Positions 36,052 through 44,099 of a stretch of 64,000 nt of DNA are shown here, piece after piece. The stretch is taken from assembly GCA_963701955.1 (NCBI GenBank), contig OY969694.1, positions 62,001 to 126,000 on the forward strand, given 5' to 3'. Position 1 is the first letter of the stretch; each line of letters opens with the position of its first letter. The stretch comes from Bog-473 sp963701955. Its GTDB lineage: Bacteria; Actinomycetota; Acidimicrobiia; Acidimicrobiales; RAAP-2. The position numbers and the translations under genes were made by a program. Under the pieces are notes generated by a model. The model did not search any database, had not been told where the DNA came from, and saw nothing but the letters and a program-made list of their open reading frames with translations.

Positions 36052-37845
36052 TCAGCCCAGGCGCTGGCCCAGGCGGTCGACCTGTTCCACGAGGGCCGCC
36101 GGCATGCGGTCCCCGAACTGGTCGTAGTAGGCCCGGATGAGCGGCACCTCGGCACGCCAGCCGTCGACGTCGATCCGGAGGAGCTCCTCCATCTGTTCCG
36201 CCGTCACGTCGAGACCGTTCGTGTCGATGGCGTCGGCGGTCGGCACGGCTCCGATGGGCGTGTCGAGTGCGGGGGCCTTGTCGACCACCCGGTTGAAGAT
36301 CCACTCGAGCACCCGTGAGTTCTCGCCGTATCCGGGCCAGAGGAACTTCCCGTCCGCGTCCTTGCGGAACCAGTTGACGTAGAAGATCTTGGGCAGAGCG
36401 TCCCGGTCGGGCGCCTGCTCGCCGACGTCCAGCCAGTGTGCGAAGTAGTCGGCCATGTTGTAGCCGCAGAAGGGAAGCATGGCGAAGGGGTCACGGCGCA
36501 GGTTGCCGACGGCGCCGGTTGCGGCCGCCGTCGTCTCCGAGGCCATGATCGACCCGAGGAACACGCCGTGCTCCCAGTCGTGGGACTGGAAGACCAGCGG
36601 GACCACCGAGGCGCGCCGCCCGCCGAAGAGGATGGCGCTGATCGGGACGCCTGCCGGGTCCTCCCACTCGGGGGCGATGGCCGGGTCCTGGCTGGCCGGA
36701 GCGGTGAAGCGTGCGTTGGGGTGCGCCGCAGGCGTGCCCTTCTCGGGCGTCCACTCCTCGCCCTTCCAGTCGGTCAGCTTCGCCGGTGGGGTGTCGGTCA
36801 TGCCCTCCCACCACACGTCGCCGTCCTCGGTCAGCGCGGTGTTGGTGAAGATGCAGTTACCGTCGAGCGTCAAGATGGCGTTGGGGTTGGTGACGGTGTT
36901 CGTACCCGGGGCGACACCGAAGAACCCCGCCTCGGGGTTGATGGCGTGGAGGCGGCCGTCGGCGCCGAACTTCATCCAGCAGATGTCGTCGCCCACCGTC
37001 TCGACCTTCCACCCCTCGAGGGTGGGGATGAGCATCGCCAGGTTGGTCTTGCCGCACGCCGAGGGGAAGGCGCCGGCGATGTAACGGGTGTCACCCTCGG
37101 GCGACGTCAGCTTCAAGATGAGCATGTGTTCGGCCAACCAGCCGTCGTCGCGGGCCATCACCGAGGCGATCCTCAGGGCGAAGCACTTCTTTCCCAGCAG
37201 CGCGTTGCCGCCGTACCCAGAGCCGTAGGAGACGATCTCGCGGGTCTCGGGGAAGTGGACGATGTACTTGTTCTCCGCGTTGCAGGGCCACGCGACGTCG
37301 TGCTGACCCTGCTCGAGCGGCGCGCCCACCGAGTGCAGGCACGGCACGAATTCGCCGTCGGCGCCGAGCACCTCGAGGGCGCCGGTTCCCATCCGCGTCA
37401 TGATCCGCATGGACACGGCGACATAGGCCGAGTCCGTCAGCTGCACCCCGATGTGGGCGATGTCCGAGCCGAGCGGGCCCATGGAGAAGGGGACGACGTA
37501 CATGGTGCGGCCCTTCATGGAGCCCTTGAAGAGGCTTTGGAGCTGCTGGCGCATCTCGGTCGGATCCCGCCAGTTGTTGGTCGGGCCGGCGTCGATCTCC
37601 TGCTCCGAGCAGATGAACGTCCGGTCCTCGACCCGGGCGACGTCGCCGGGGTCGGAGTGGGCCCAGTAGCTGTTGGGCCGCTTGGCCTCCGAGAGGCGGG
37701 TGAACGTCCCGGATCGGACCAGCTCCTGGCAGAACCGGTCGTACTCGTCGGCCGAGCCGTCACACCACACCACCTGGTCGGGTTCGGTGAGCGAGGCGAC
37801 CTCGTCGACCCAGGCCAGGAGTTTCGCGTTCTTCGTTGGCACCAT
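36052..37845 (-). CDS. pckG: Phosphoenolpyruvate carboxykinase (GTP)
   Basis: A 597-residue GTP-dependent PEPCK that converts oxaloacetate and GTP to PEP and CO2 for gluconeogenesis. The kinase loop is FPSACGKTNLAMLIP near residue 270. Metal and substrate residues lie in SYGSGYGGNALLGKKC, GDDICWMKFG and AILFGGRRASVVPLVF; the last is a nucleotide-site signature of the GTP class. Length is normal. ATG 37845 lies 63 bases from the divergent thiL start. The GTP type is usual in actinobacteria, while many other bacteria use the ATP enzyme. Confidence 0.95.
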   Translation of the reverse strand: MVPTKNAKLLAWVDEVASLTEPDQVVWCDGSADEYDRFCQELVRSGTFTRLSEAKRPNSYWAHSDPGDVARVEDRTFICSEQEIDAGPTNNWRDPTEMRQQLQSLFKGSMKGRTMYVVPFSMGPLGSDIAHIGVQLTDSAYVAVSMRIMTRMGTGALEVLGADGEFVPCLHSVGAPLEQGQHDVAWPCNAENKYIVHFPETREIVSYGSGYGGNALLGKKCFALRIASVMARDDGWLAEHMLILKLTSPEGDTRYIAGAFPSACGKTNLAMLIPTLEGWKVETVGDDICWMKFGADGRLHAINPEAGFFGVAPGTNTVTNPNAILTLDGNCIFTNTALTEDGDVWWEGMTDTPPAKLTDWKGEEWTPEKGTPAAHPNARFTAPASQDPAIAPEWEDPAGVPISAILFGGRRASVVPLVFQSHDWEHGVFLGSIMASETTAAATGAVGNLRRDPFAMLPFCGYNMADYFAHWLDVGEQAPDRDALPKIFYVNWFRKDADGKFLWPGYGENSRVLEWIFNRVVDKAPALDTPIGAVPTADAIDTNGLDVTAEQMEELLRIDVDGWRAEVPLIRAYYDQFGDRMPAALVEQVDRLGQRLG

Positions 37846-37908
37846 TGTGGGGGGATCAGCTCCTTCGTCCGGGCCTCTTGCGATGGGGCTCAATGCTAGG
37901 CATGTGCC

Positions 37909-38877
37909 GTGGGATCCCCCAAACCTCGGCAGCCGTCTACCGCCCATGAAGACGACGTTGTCCAGCATATTCGCGAGATCCTCGGAGGAGGAATCGAGGC
38001 CTTCGGGTTACGCGACGACGCCGGGGTCGTGCACCTGCCCGGGGGGGGCTCGCTGGTCGTCTCGGTCGACACGGTGGTGGAGGGGGTCCACGTCGACCTG
38101 GCCGTGTGCAGCCCGGCTGACGTGGGCTGGAAGGCGTTGATGGGGGCACTGAGCGACCTGGCGGCCGTGGGTGCCGATCCGCTCGGAGCGCTGGTGGCCC
38201 TGTGCGTTCCCGGTGGCTCGGGCTCCGGAGAGCTGGCCGTGGGGGTCATGGGAGGGGTGGCGCAGGCCGCGTCGGCCAGCGGGTGCGCGGTGGTCGGCGG
38301 CGACGTGTCCTCGGCGGCCCAGGTCGTGGTGTCGGTCACGGTGCTCGGCACGGTCGAGCAGATCGGCCCGCCCCCGGTGCCGCGCTCGGGAGCCCAGCCC
38401 GGGGACGCGGTGATGGTGACCGGGCCGTGCGGAGCGTCGGCGGCCGGTTTGCGGGCGTTGCGGTCGGCGACGGGCGAGGTGTCCACCAGCGAGGCGTCGA
38501 CGGCCTACCGACGTCCGGTGGCCCGCCTCGCCGAAGGAGCGCTGGCCCGCCGGGCCGGCGTGCGGGCGATGATCGACGTCTCCGACGGGCTCGCCCTCGA
38601 TCTGCACCGCCTGGCGGATGCCTCGGAGGTCGGGTTCCGCCTGGACTCGGTCCCGGTCGCGGAGGGGGCGACCCTCGACGAGGCGCTGGGTGGCGGCGAG
38701 GACTACGAGCTGCTCGTGGCGGGCGACGAGGACGTCAGCCGCGCCTTCACCGCCGAGCTCGTACAGGCGGGACTGCGCCCTGCACTGCGGATCGGGACGT
38801 TGGTCGACGATCCCGCGGTGCGGCTCTTGGGCGGCGAGGAGCTCGGGCGTCTCGGTTGGCAGCATCGATTGGGGTAG
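37909..38877 (+). CDS. thiL: Thiamine-monophosphate kinase
   Basis: A 322-residue enzyme that phosphorylates thiamine monophosphate to the active cofactor. It has the N-terminal DDAGVVHLPGGGSLVVSVDTVVEGVHVDL (metal-binding DDA and the D-T-x-V-E-G-V-H motif). ALMGALSDLAAVGADPLGALVAL and GCAVVGGDVSSA follow, with AMIDVSDGLALDLHRLADAS and GGGEDYELLVAG at the C-terminus. All motifs of the AIR-synthase-like fold are complete. GTG 37909 is the start. It is divergent from pckG. Confidence 0.93.
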   Translation: MGSPKPRQPSTAHEDDVVQHIREILGGGIEAFGLRDDAGVVHLPGGGSLVVSVDTVVEGVHVDLAVCSPADVGWKALMGALSDLAAVGADPLGALVALCVPGGSGSGELAVGVMGGVAQAASASGCAVVGGDVSSAAQVVVSVTVLGTVEQIGPPPVPRSGAQPGDAVMVTGPCGASAAGLRALRSATGEVSTSEASTAYRRPVARLAEGALARRAGVRAMIDVSDGLALDLHRLADASEVGFRLDSVPVAEGATLDEALGGGEDYELLVAGDEDVSRAFTAELVQAGLRPALRIGTLVDDPAVRLLGGEELGRLGWQHRLG

Positions 38878-39111
38878 CCCGGGAGGACACCGTCGTTGGT
38901 CTCTGGTGCTCGGCGCGAGCCCCGGCGACGTTCCCATCGAACTCTCTCCCACCAAAGCGCGAACGAACGGAGTCTCTTCGCGGTGTGATCACGCGGACGC
39001 GACGGAGCACCCCGAGATGTCCTCGCCTGTTCGCGGGTCAGTCGGACGACGTTCATATGTGGTTCTTACGGTGTGCCGCCTCGGCCCGCGTCACGACCTC
39101 GAGGAGTCACT

Positions 39112-40968
39112 GTGTTCATACGCCGTCCCCGTTCGCGAATGGCCGCCCGGCTGGGCGCGCTGACGACCATCGCCGGGGCGGTGGCGATCGTCGCCGGCCC
39201 CATCGGAGCTTCCGCCTCGGGCTCGCTGACGCCGGGCAACCTGCTCGTCTCGACCGGCCAGTGGACGGTCACCCCCTCCATCACGGCCGGCACCACCCAG
39301 CTGCCTCCGGGCTGCGGCAGCTCGGCTGCCCCGTGCGTGACGGCCCAGGCGAACGGCGACTACCCCTACGTGTTCAACAACGACGGCTCCGACGCGAGCT
39401 TCGGCGTCACCCAGCCCATCGTGCTCGACCAGCTCACGACGGGCGGGTCCCTGGTCAACCAGACCACAGTGCCGTACGGCACGGTGGCCAACCCGGCAAC
39501 CGGCGACCAGATGGTGACGAGTTTCTCGTCGAAGTCAGAGTTGGCCCTCAACGAGTCGACCGACGACAACTACGTGACCTTCATGGGCTACGACGCTCAG
39601 GCCGGCCTGGTCGACGTCTCGAACTCGGATACACCCGGTGCCACCGACTCGACCAACGCCGACAGCGCGCCGGCCACATACCGGACGGTGGCACAGCTCG
39701 ACACCAACGGAAACTTCGGGTTCACCAACACCAACTCGTTCAGCGGCAACAACGGCCGGGCAGCCATTGAGGACCCCGAGACCGACACACTGTTCATGGC
39801 GGGCAACGCGGGGAACGGCGCAGATCCCGAGCCGTCCGGGGTGGTCAAGGGTGCCGGATCGGCGATCATGAGCCCGGCCACCACCGCCGAGTCGTCACAG
39901 TCACCTCCGGCTCCGAGCCCGCTCGGAAACTTCAACGTGAAATCACAGCTCGCGATCACGAGTTCCCAGAAGTACGCAAAGGGCGACAACTACCGGGGAC
40001 TCACGGTCAACGGCAATGTCGTGTACTACACCAAGGGCAGCGGATCGAACGGCGTCGACACGGTGTACTTCGTGGACACCAGCGGGACGTCGTGCCCGTC
40101 CGGGGGCGTCGGATTGCCGTCGTCGAGCGCCACGCTGCCCGTGGCGGGGTCCTTCGCGTCGCCGGACTACAGCGCCAGCAACACGCCGCTTGGCCTCACG
40201 ACGTCCGACCCGGGCCTGGCCCCGACGAACATGTGCATCTTGAAGGGCTTCCCGACCGCCATCGCCAAGAACGCCGATGACACCTTCAAGTACCCCTTCG
40301 GACTCTGGTTCGCCAACCCGACGACGCTGTACGTGGCCGACGAGGGCGCGGGCGACAACGCCTACAACGCGACGTCGAGCTCCTACACCGCGGCGGCCGT
40401 CTCGGCGACCGCCGGTCTGGAGAAGTGGGTCTACAACTCCACTCAGGGTCAGTGGAACCTCGCCTACACACTCCAGAACGGCCTCAACCTCGGCACGCCC
40501 TACTCGGTGAACAACTCGGGGGCCAACGTCTACCCGACGGGGAACAACTCCTACACCACCTCGAAGGGCACCGTGAGCGGACCGTGGGCTCCGGCCACCG
40601 ACGGACTGCGCAACCTCACTGGTGAGGTCAATGCCGATGGGACCGTGAGCATCTGGGCCACGACCTCGACGGTCAGCTTCAGTGGCGACCAGGGCACAGA
40701 CCCGAACGCCCTCGTGTCGATCACCGACAACCTGGCCGCCACGACGCAACCTGCTGGCGAACAGTTCAACACCGTGATGGCGCCGACCTGGGGCCAGGTG
40801 ATCCGGGGTGTCTCGTTCACACCGCAGACCCAGCAGCTCCCGAACGGCGGTGTCACCCCCGAGGTGCCGCTGCCGCTGCTCCTGCCGATCGCGGGACTGG
40901 GCGTGGCCGGTGGCGCGTACGTGGTCCAGCGGCGTCGCAGCCGGGCGAGCGCCGCAGCGACCGCCTGA
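39112..40968 (+). CDS. Secreted surface protein with C-terminal PEP-CTERM-like anchor
   Basis: A 618-residue exported protein. GTG 39112 follows GAGGAG by 5 bases. The start FIRRPRSRMAARLGALTTIAGAVAIVAG is a long signal peptide ending near GASA. The body is rich in Asn, Thr, Ser and Gly with repeated Y/F-V-x-N-x-G strands, suggesting a beta-propeller. The end reads PEVPLPLLLPIAGLGVAGG followed by a short hydrophobic stretch and QRRRSR: a proline-glutamate motif, a helix and an arginine cluster, like cell-surface sorting signals. The function is unknown. A strong terminator hairpin follows at 41008. Confidence 0.75.
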   Translation: MFIRRPRSRMAARLGALTTIAGAVAIVAGPIGASASGSLTPGNLLVSTGQWTVTPSITAGTTQLPPGCGSSAAPCVTAQANGDYPYVFNNDGSDASFGVTQPIVLDQLTTGGSLVNQTTVPYGTVANPATGDQMVTSFSSKSELALNESTDDNYVTFMGYDAQAGLVDVSNSDTPGATDSTNADSAPATYRTVAQLDTNGNFGFTNTNSFSGNNGRAAIEDPETDTLFMAGNAGNGADPEPSGVVKGAGSAIMSPATTAESSQSPPAPSPLGNFNVKSQLAITSSQKYAKGDNYRGLTVNGNVVYYTKGSGSNGVDTVYFVDTSGTSCPSGGVGLPSSSATLPVAGSFASPDYSASNTPLGLTTSDPGLAPTNMCILKGFPTAIAKNADDTFKYPFGLWFANPTTLYVADEGAGDNAYNATSSSYTAAAVSATAGLEKWVYNSTQGQWNLAYTLQNGLNLGTPYSVNNSGANVYPTGNNSYTTSKGTVSGPWAPATDGLRNLTGEVNADGTVSIWATTSTVSFSGDQGTDPNALVSITDNLAATTQPAGEQFNTVMAPTWGQVIRGVSFTPQTQQLPNGGVTPEVPLPLLLPIAGLGVAGGAYVVQRRRSRASAAATA

Positions 40969-41007
40969 CACGGTGCTGGGCTGACGTCGCGGGATTGACG
41001 GCTTCGA

Positions 41008-41048
41008 GAAGGGTCAGCGTCCCTGTTGGACAGGGGCGCTGACCCTTC
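41008..41048 (+). terminator. Hairpin terminator after the secreted protein gene
   Basis: gaagggtcagcg (41008-41019) pairs perfectly with cgctgacccttc (41037-41048). An inner ccctg/caggg stem and a short ttgga loop lie between. It sits 40 bases after the stop codon. There is no T run, as is common in GC-rich actinobacteria. Confidence 0.8.
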
Positions 41049-41124
41049 GTCGTCAACGGCCGGCGGGTGGGTCCGGCCCAGCCACGGCTCAAGTGCAATC
41101 CCAGTCGCACCGAAAAAATTGGTC

Positions 41125-41871
41125 ATGCCACCCCTCCAACAGCCGATCCCGTCGACGCACACGACACCGGTCGTGCCCGAACAGGTGCAGCAACTGTTTC
41201 AGTCGGTGAGTGCCTCGATCACCCGTGACATGGTGATCGAGCTGTTCGTGCTGGCGATCGTGCTGTTCGGGATCTGGCGGGTCATCACAAGAGCCGGCTT
41301 CTCACCGGCGTGGTTTCTCGCTCCGCTCTCGGTCCCGGTGCTGACCTTCGTCGCGCTGGCTCAGGCAGCCGATGGCCATCTCAGCCCGTTCAAGGACTTC
41401 GTGGCCCTCTGGATGGATTCGGTGTTCTCCCTTCCCGCCTACACCCCACAGATGGCCAACCTGGCGGGCGGGGCGTGGTACAAGATCGTGGGCTGGGACG
41501 TGATCGCCAACTTCGTGCTGTTCGTGGCCTTCGCGCTCGTTCGCTGGCCCGTCGCCGAATCAGGGGGCGGTGGCGCATCTCGTCCCTTCGCGCTGGGCCG
41601 GAAACCGACACCCGAGCCCGCCGGAGGTGTCGGTTCAGTTCCTGGTGCGCACGGTGGGGATGGGCTCCACTCCCCGAGTCCTGATGGGACCGTCAGTACA
41701 ACCGGGGCGGGAAGGACCACCGCGACCCTGCCCCCACGGGCCATCGGTCGCCCCATTGCCTGGTACCCCGCCGAGGACGGATCGGGCGACGAGTGCTACT
41801 GGGACGGCCGGAGCTGGACGGGGCGGCGGCGTCCCAACGGCGCGGGCCGCTGGTCCATCGTCTCGGGCTGA
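41125..41871 (+). CDS. Membrane protein with C-terminal DUF2510-like domain
   Basis: A 248-residue protein with about three hydrophobic segments in the first half (MVIELFVLAIVLFGIWRV, WFLAPLSVPVLTFVALAQAA and IANFVLFVAFALVRW). A Gly/Ser/Thr-rich linker follows. The C-terminus reads AWYPAEDGSGDECYWDGRSWTGRRRP, a DUF2510-like motif (WYPDP...YWDG..WT) often found on actinobacterial membrane proteins. Function unknown. The stop codon lies inside an 18-base tandem repeat. ATG 41125 is the likely start. Confidence 0.65.
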   Translation: MPPLQQPIPSTHTTPVVPEQVQQLFQSVSASITRDMVIELFVLAIVLFGIWRVITRAGFSPAWFLAPLSVPVLTFVALAQAADGHLSPFKDFVALWMDSVFSLPAYTPQMANLAGGAWYKIVGWDVIANFVLFVAFALVRWPVAESGGGGASRPFALGRKPTPEPAGGVGSVPGAHGGDGLHSPSPDGTVSTTGAGRTTATLPPRAIGRPIAWYPAEDGSGDECYWDGRSWTGRRRPNGAGRWSIVSG

Positions 41872-41912
41872 ACCGTCGTCTCGGGCTGAGCCGTCGTCTC
41901 GGGCAGAGCCGT
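41859..41912. repeat. 18-base tandem repeat across the DUF2510 gene stop
   Basis: The unit cgtctcgggctga recurs at 41859, 41877 and 41895 (period 18, the third copy with one change). The first copy contains the stop codon of the membrane protein gene. Confidence 0.85.
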
Positions 41913-41972
41913 GCATGCCGCCCGGCGGTCGAGCGTCGTCGCCCGCCGGTCAGACGACGGCGTCGGCCCGGC

Positions 41973-42191
41973 TCAGCCTGCGACCGGCGTGTGGGTCCGG
42001 CGCGGCGGCTTGGTGACCTTGCCGGCCCGGAGGCACGAGGTGCACACGTGCAGTCGGCGGGGTGCGCCGTCGACCAGGGCCCGGACCCGCTGCACGTTGG
42101 GGTTCCAGCGCCGCTTCGTGCGGCGGTGGGAGTGGCTCACGCTCATGCCGAACGAGGGCTTCTTGCCGCAGATGTCGCACACAGATGCCAT
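41973..42191 (-). CDS. rpmB: 50S ribosomal protein L28
   Basis: A 72-residue ribosomal protein of the large subunit. It begins MASVCDICGKKPSFGMSVSHSHRRTKRRWNPN, with CDIC and a second pair CTSC forming the zinc-binding variant, and ends in KVTKPPRR. It is divergent from the fakA-like gene, with a 22-base tandem repeat in the gap. L28 next to fakA and recG is a widespread gene neighbourhood. Confidence 0.95.
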   Translation of the reverse strand: MASVCDICGKKPSFGMSVSHSHRRTKRRWNPNVQRVRALVDGAPRRLHVCTSCLRAGKVTKPPRRTHTPVAG

Positions 42192-42211
42192 GGGTGAACC
42201 TTCCTCTTGAC

Positions 42212-42277
42212 GATGGCCTCGGGGCCACTTAGGGATGGCCTCGGGGCCTCTCGGGGATGGCCTCGGGGACGGCCGCG
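42212..42277. repeat. 22-base tandem repeat between rpmB and fakA
   Basis: gatggcctcgggg begins at 42212, 42234 and 42256, an exact 22-base period with variable second halves. It lies between the divergent rpmB and fakA-like genes and could affect their promoters. Confidence 0.85.
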
Positions 42278-42316
42278 GTCGAGGGACCAGGCAGGCCTTG
42301 ACGAACCGGTCAAGGT

Positions 42317-42322
42317 TAGCAT
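42317..42322 (+). promoter_or_regulatory. Putative leaderless -10 element of fakA-like gene
   Basis: TAGCAT is followed by 8 bases and ATG 42331; no Shine-Dalgarno sequence is present. Confidence 0.5.
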
Positions 42323-42330
42323 CCCCTTTG

Positions 42331-44076
42331 ATGAGCTCCCCGGCGACCCTCAGACCCGTGTCGTTGGGCCCCGGCGAGCTGCGCGCCGTCATGGGAGGCT
42401 ACCGAGACGCGCTGCGGCTCCATCAGGCGGACATCAACCGCCTCAACGTCTACCCCGTTCCCGACGGGGACACCGGCACCAACATGGCGCTGACCCTCGA
42501 GGCCGTGGTGAGCGAGCTCGGTTCGGTCGAGCACCAGGCGCCGCTCGCCGACGTGTGCCGGGCCATCGGCCACGGGTCACTGATGGGCGCTCGCGGGAAC
42601 TCGGGCGTGATCCTCTCGCAGCTGCTGCGCGGCATGAGCGAGCGCATGGCCGCAGCCGGCGGCACCGGCCAGGTGGGTGTGGCCGGCGGTTCCGGCGGCG
42701 TCGGCCCCGAGCTGCTGGTCGAGGCGCTCACCCATGCCGCCGAGCTGGCCCGGCGGGCCGTGGTCCGTCCGGTCGAGGGCACCATCCTCACCGTCGCCTC
42801 CTCGGCGGCCGAAGGGGCAGCCCTCGGGGTCGCGGCGGGCATCGGACTGGTGGAGGTGGTCGAGTCGGCCCGGGCCCGAGCCGCCGACGCGTTGGCTCGC
42901 ACGCCCGAGATGCTTCCCGTGCTGGCACAGGCCGGCGTCGTCGACGCCGGAGGGACGGGGTTCCTCCTCCTCTTGGACGCCTTCTTGCTCGTGCTCGACG
43001 GCCGCCCCCTGCCGGAACCCTCCGGGACGCCGGCCCCCGACCTGTCCGCCCTGGGCGCCGGCACCGTCGTCACCCGCGGCGACCCCGCCGGAACCGGGAC
43101 CGGCGGCACGGGCTCGGTGGGTGACCTGCGCTACGAGGTGATGTATCTCCTGCACGCTCCCGACGACTCCATCGAGGATTTCAAGGAGGTCTGGGCCGGC
43201 ATCGGCGACTCCATCGTCGTCGTCGGTGGGGACGGGCTGTGGAATTGTCACATTCACACGGACGACGTGGGTGCGGCAATCGAGGCCGGCGTGGACGCCG
43301 GGCGGCCCTCGCGGATCCGGGTCACCGACCTCGACGAGCAGATCGAGGAGGAGCGCTGGGTCCGTGAGAGTGCCGGTGCGCCGGGCGCCGGGCCGAGCGT
43401 GGAGGGTGCCGGTCCGCCGCCGACCACCAGCGTGGTCGCCGTGGTGTCCGGAGAGGGCATCGGGCGGATCTTCCGATCCCTCGGAGTGCACCACCTCGTC
43501 GTGGGCGGCCAGACCATGAACCCGGCCACGGCCGATCTGGTCAAGGCGGTCGAGGCCGTGGGCTCGGACCAGGTGGTGATCCTGCCCAACAACAAGAACA
43601 TCCGCCCGGTGGCCGAACAGGTCGACGCCCTGTGCGACAAGACGGTGCGGGTCGTGGCCACGGGCTCCATCGTCGAGGGCTTCGCCGCCCTCCTGGCCTA
43701 CGACCCGGCCGCGGACGCACCGTCCAACATGGCCTCCATGACGGACTCGGCGGCCCATGTGGTTCCCGCCGAGGTGACCCGGGCCGTGCGGGATGCGACC
43801 ACCGATGCCGGCGAAGTCCACGAGGGTGACTTCATCGGCATCTCGCGCGACGGCGTGGTGGCCGTGGCGGACAACGTCGTGATGTGCACCCGCCTCCTGA
43901 TCAGCCGACTGCTCGAGCCCTCGCACGAGCTGGTGACACTCATCGAAGGCGAGGGGGCACGGGCGGCGGACACGCGGCGCGTGGAGGAGTGGCTCTCCGA
44001 GGAGCACCCCGACGTGGTGCTCGAGGTGCACCAGGGGGGTCAACCGCTCTATCCCTACCTGTTGGGGATGGAGTAA
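42331..44076 (+). CDS. fakA: DAK2-domain fatty acid kinase catalytic subunit (FakA/YloV-like)
   Basis: A 581-residue protein. The N-terminal DAK2 domain has LRLHQADINRLNVYPVPDGDTGTNMALTLEA (residues about 25-55), with the metal-binding DGDTGTN motif, then GARGNSGVILSQLLRG. The middle domain has WNCHIHTDDVGAAIEAG and the C-terminal DegV-like half has GHHLVVGGQTMNPATADLV-type sequence and ILPNNKNI. FakA phosphorylates fatty acids bound to a FakB protein, feeding them into phospholipid synthesis through PlsX, whose gene lies downstream in this cluster. No fakB gene is in the window. The leaderless promoter supports ATG 42331. Confidence 0.88.
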   Translation: MSSPATLRPVSLGPGELRAVMGGYRDALRLHQADINRLNVYPVPDGDTGTNMALTLEAVVSELGSVEHQAPLADVCRAIGHGSLMGARGNSGVILSQLLRGMSERMAAAGGTGQVGVAGGSGGVGPELLVEALTHAAELARRAVVRPVEGTILTVASSAAEGAALGVAAGIGLVEVVESARARAADALARTPEMLPVLAQAGVVDAGGTGFLLLLDAFLLVLDGRPLPEPSGTPAPDLSALGAGTVVTRGDPAGTGTGGTGSVGDLRYEVMYLLHAPDDSIEDFKEVWAGIGDSIVVVGGDGLWNCHIHTDDVGAAIEAGVDAGRPSRIRVTDLDEQIEEERWVRESAGAPGAGPSVEGAGPPPTTSVVAVVSGEGIGRIFRSLGVHHLVVGGQTMNPATADLVKAVEAVGSDQVVILPNNKNIRPVAEQVDALCDKTVRVVATGSIVEGFAALLAYDPAADAPSNMASMTDSAAHVVPAEVTRAVRDATTDAGEVHEGDFIGISRDGVVAVADNVVMCTRLLISRLLEPSHELVTLIEGEGARAADTRRVEEWLSEEHPDVVLEVHQGGQPLYPYLLGME

Positions 44077-44099
44077 CCGAGTCGGCCGAGTCGCCCCGA

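Noticed and set aside
36436..37899. Long open frame opposite pckG
   Set aside because: It lies wholly antisense to a complete PEP carboxykinase and resembles no protein; long antisense frames are expected in GC-rich genes.
41859..42277. Repeats considered as a CRISPR array
   Set aside because: Units are tandem without unique spacers, and no cas genes are present.
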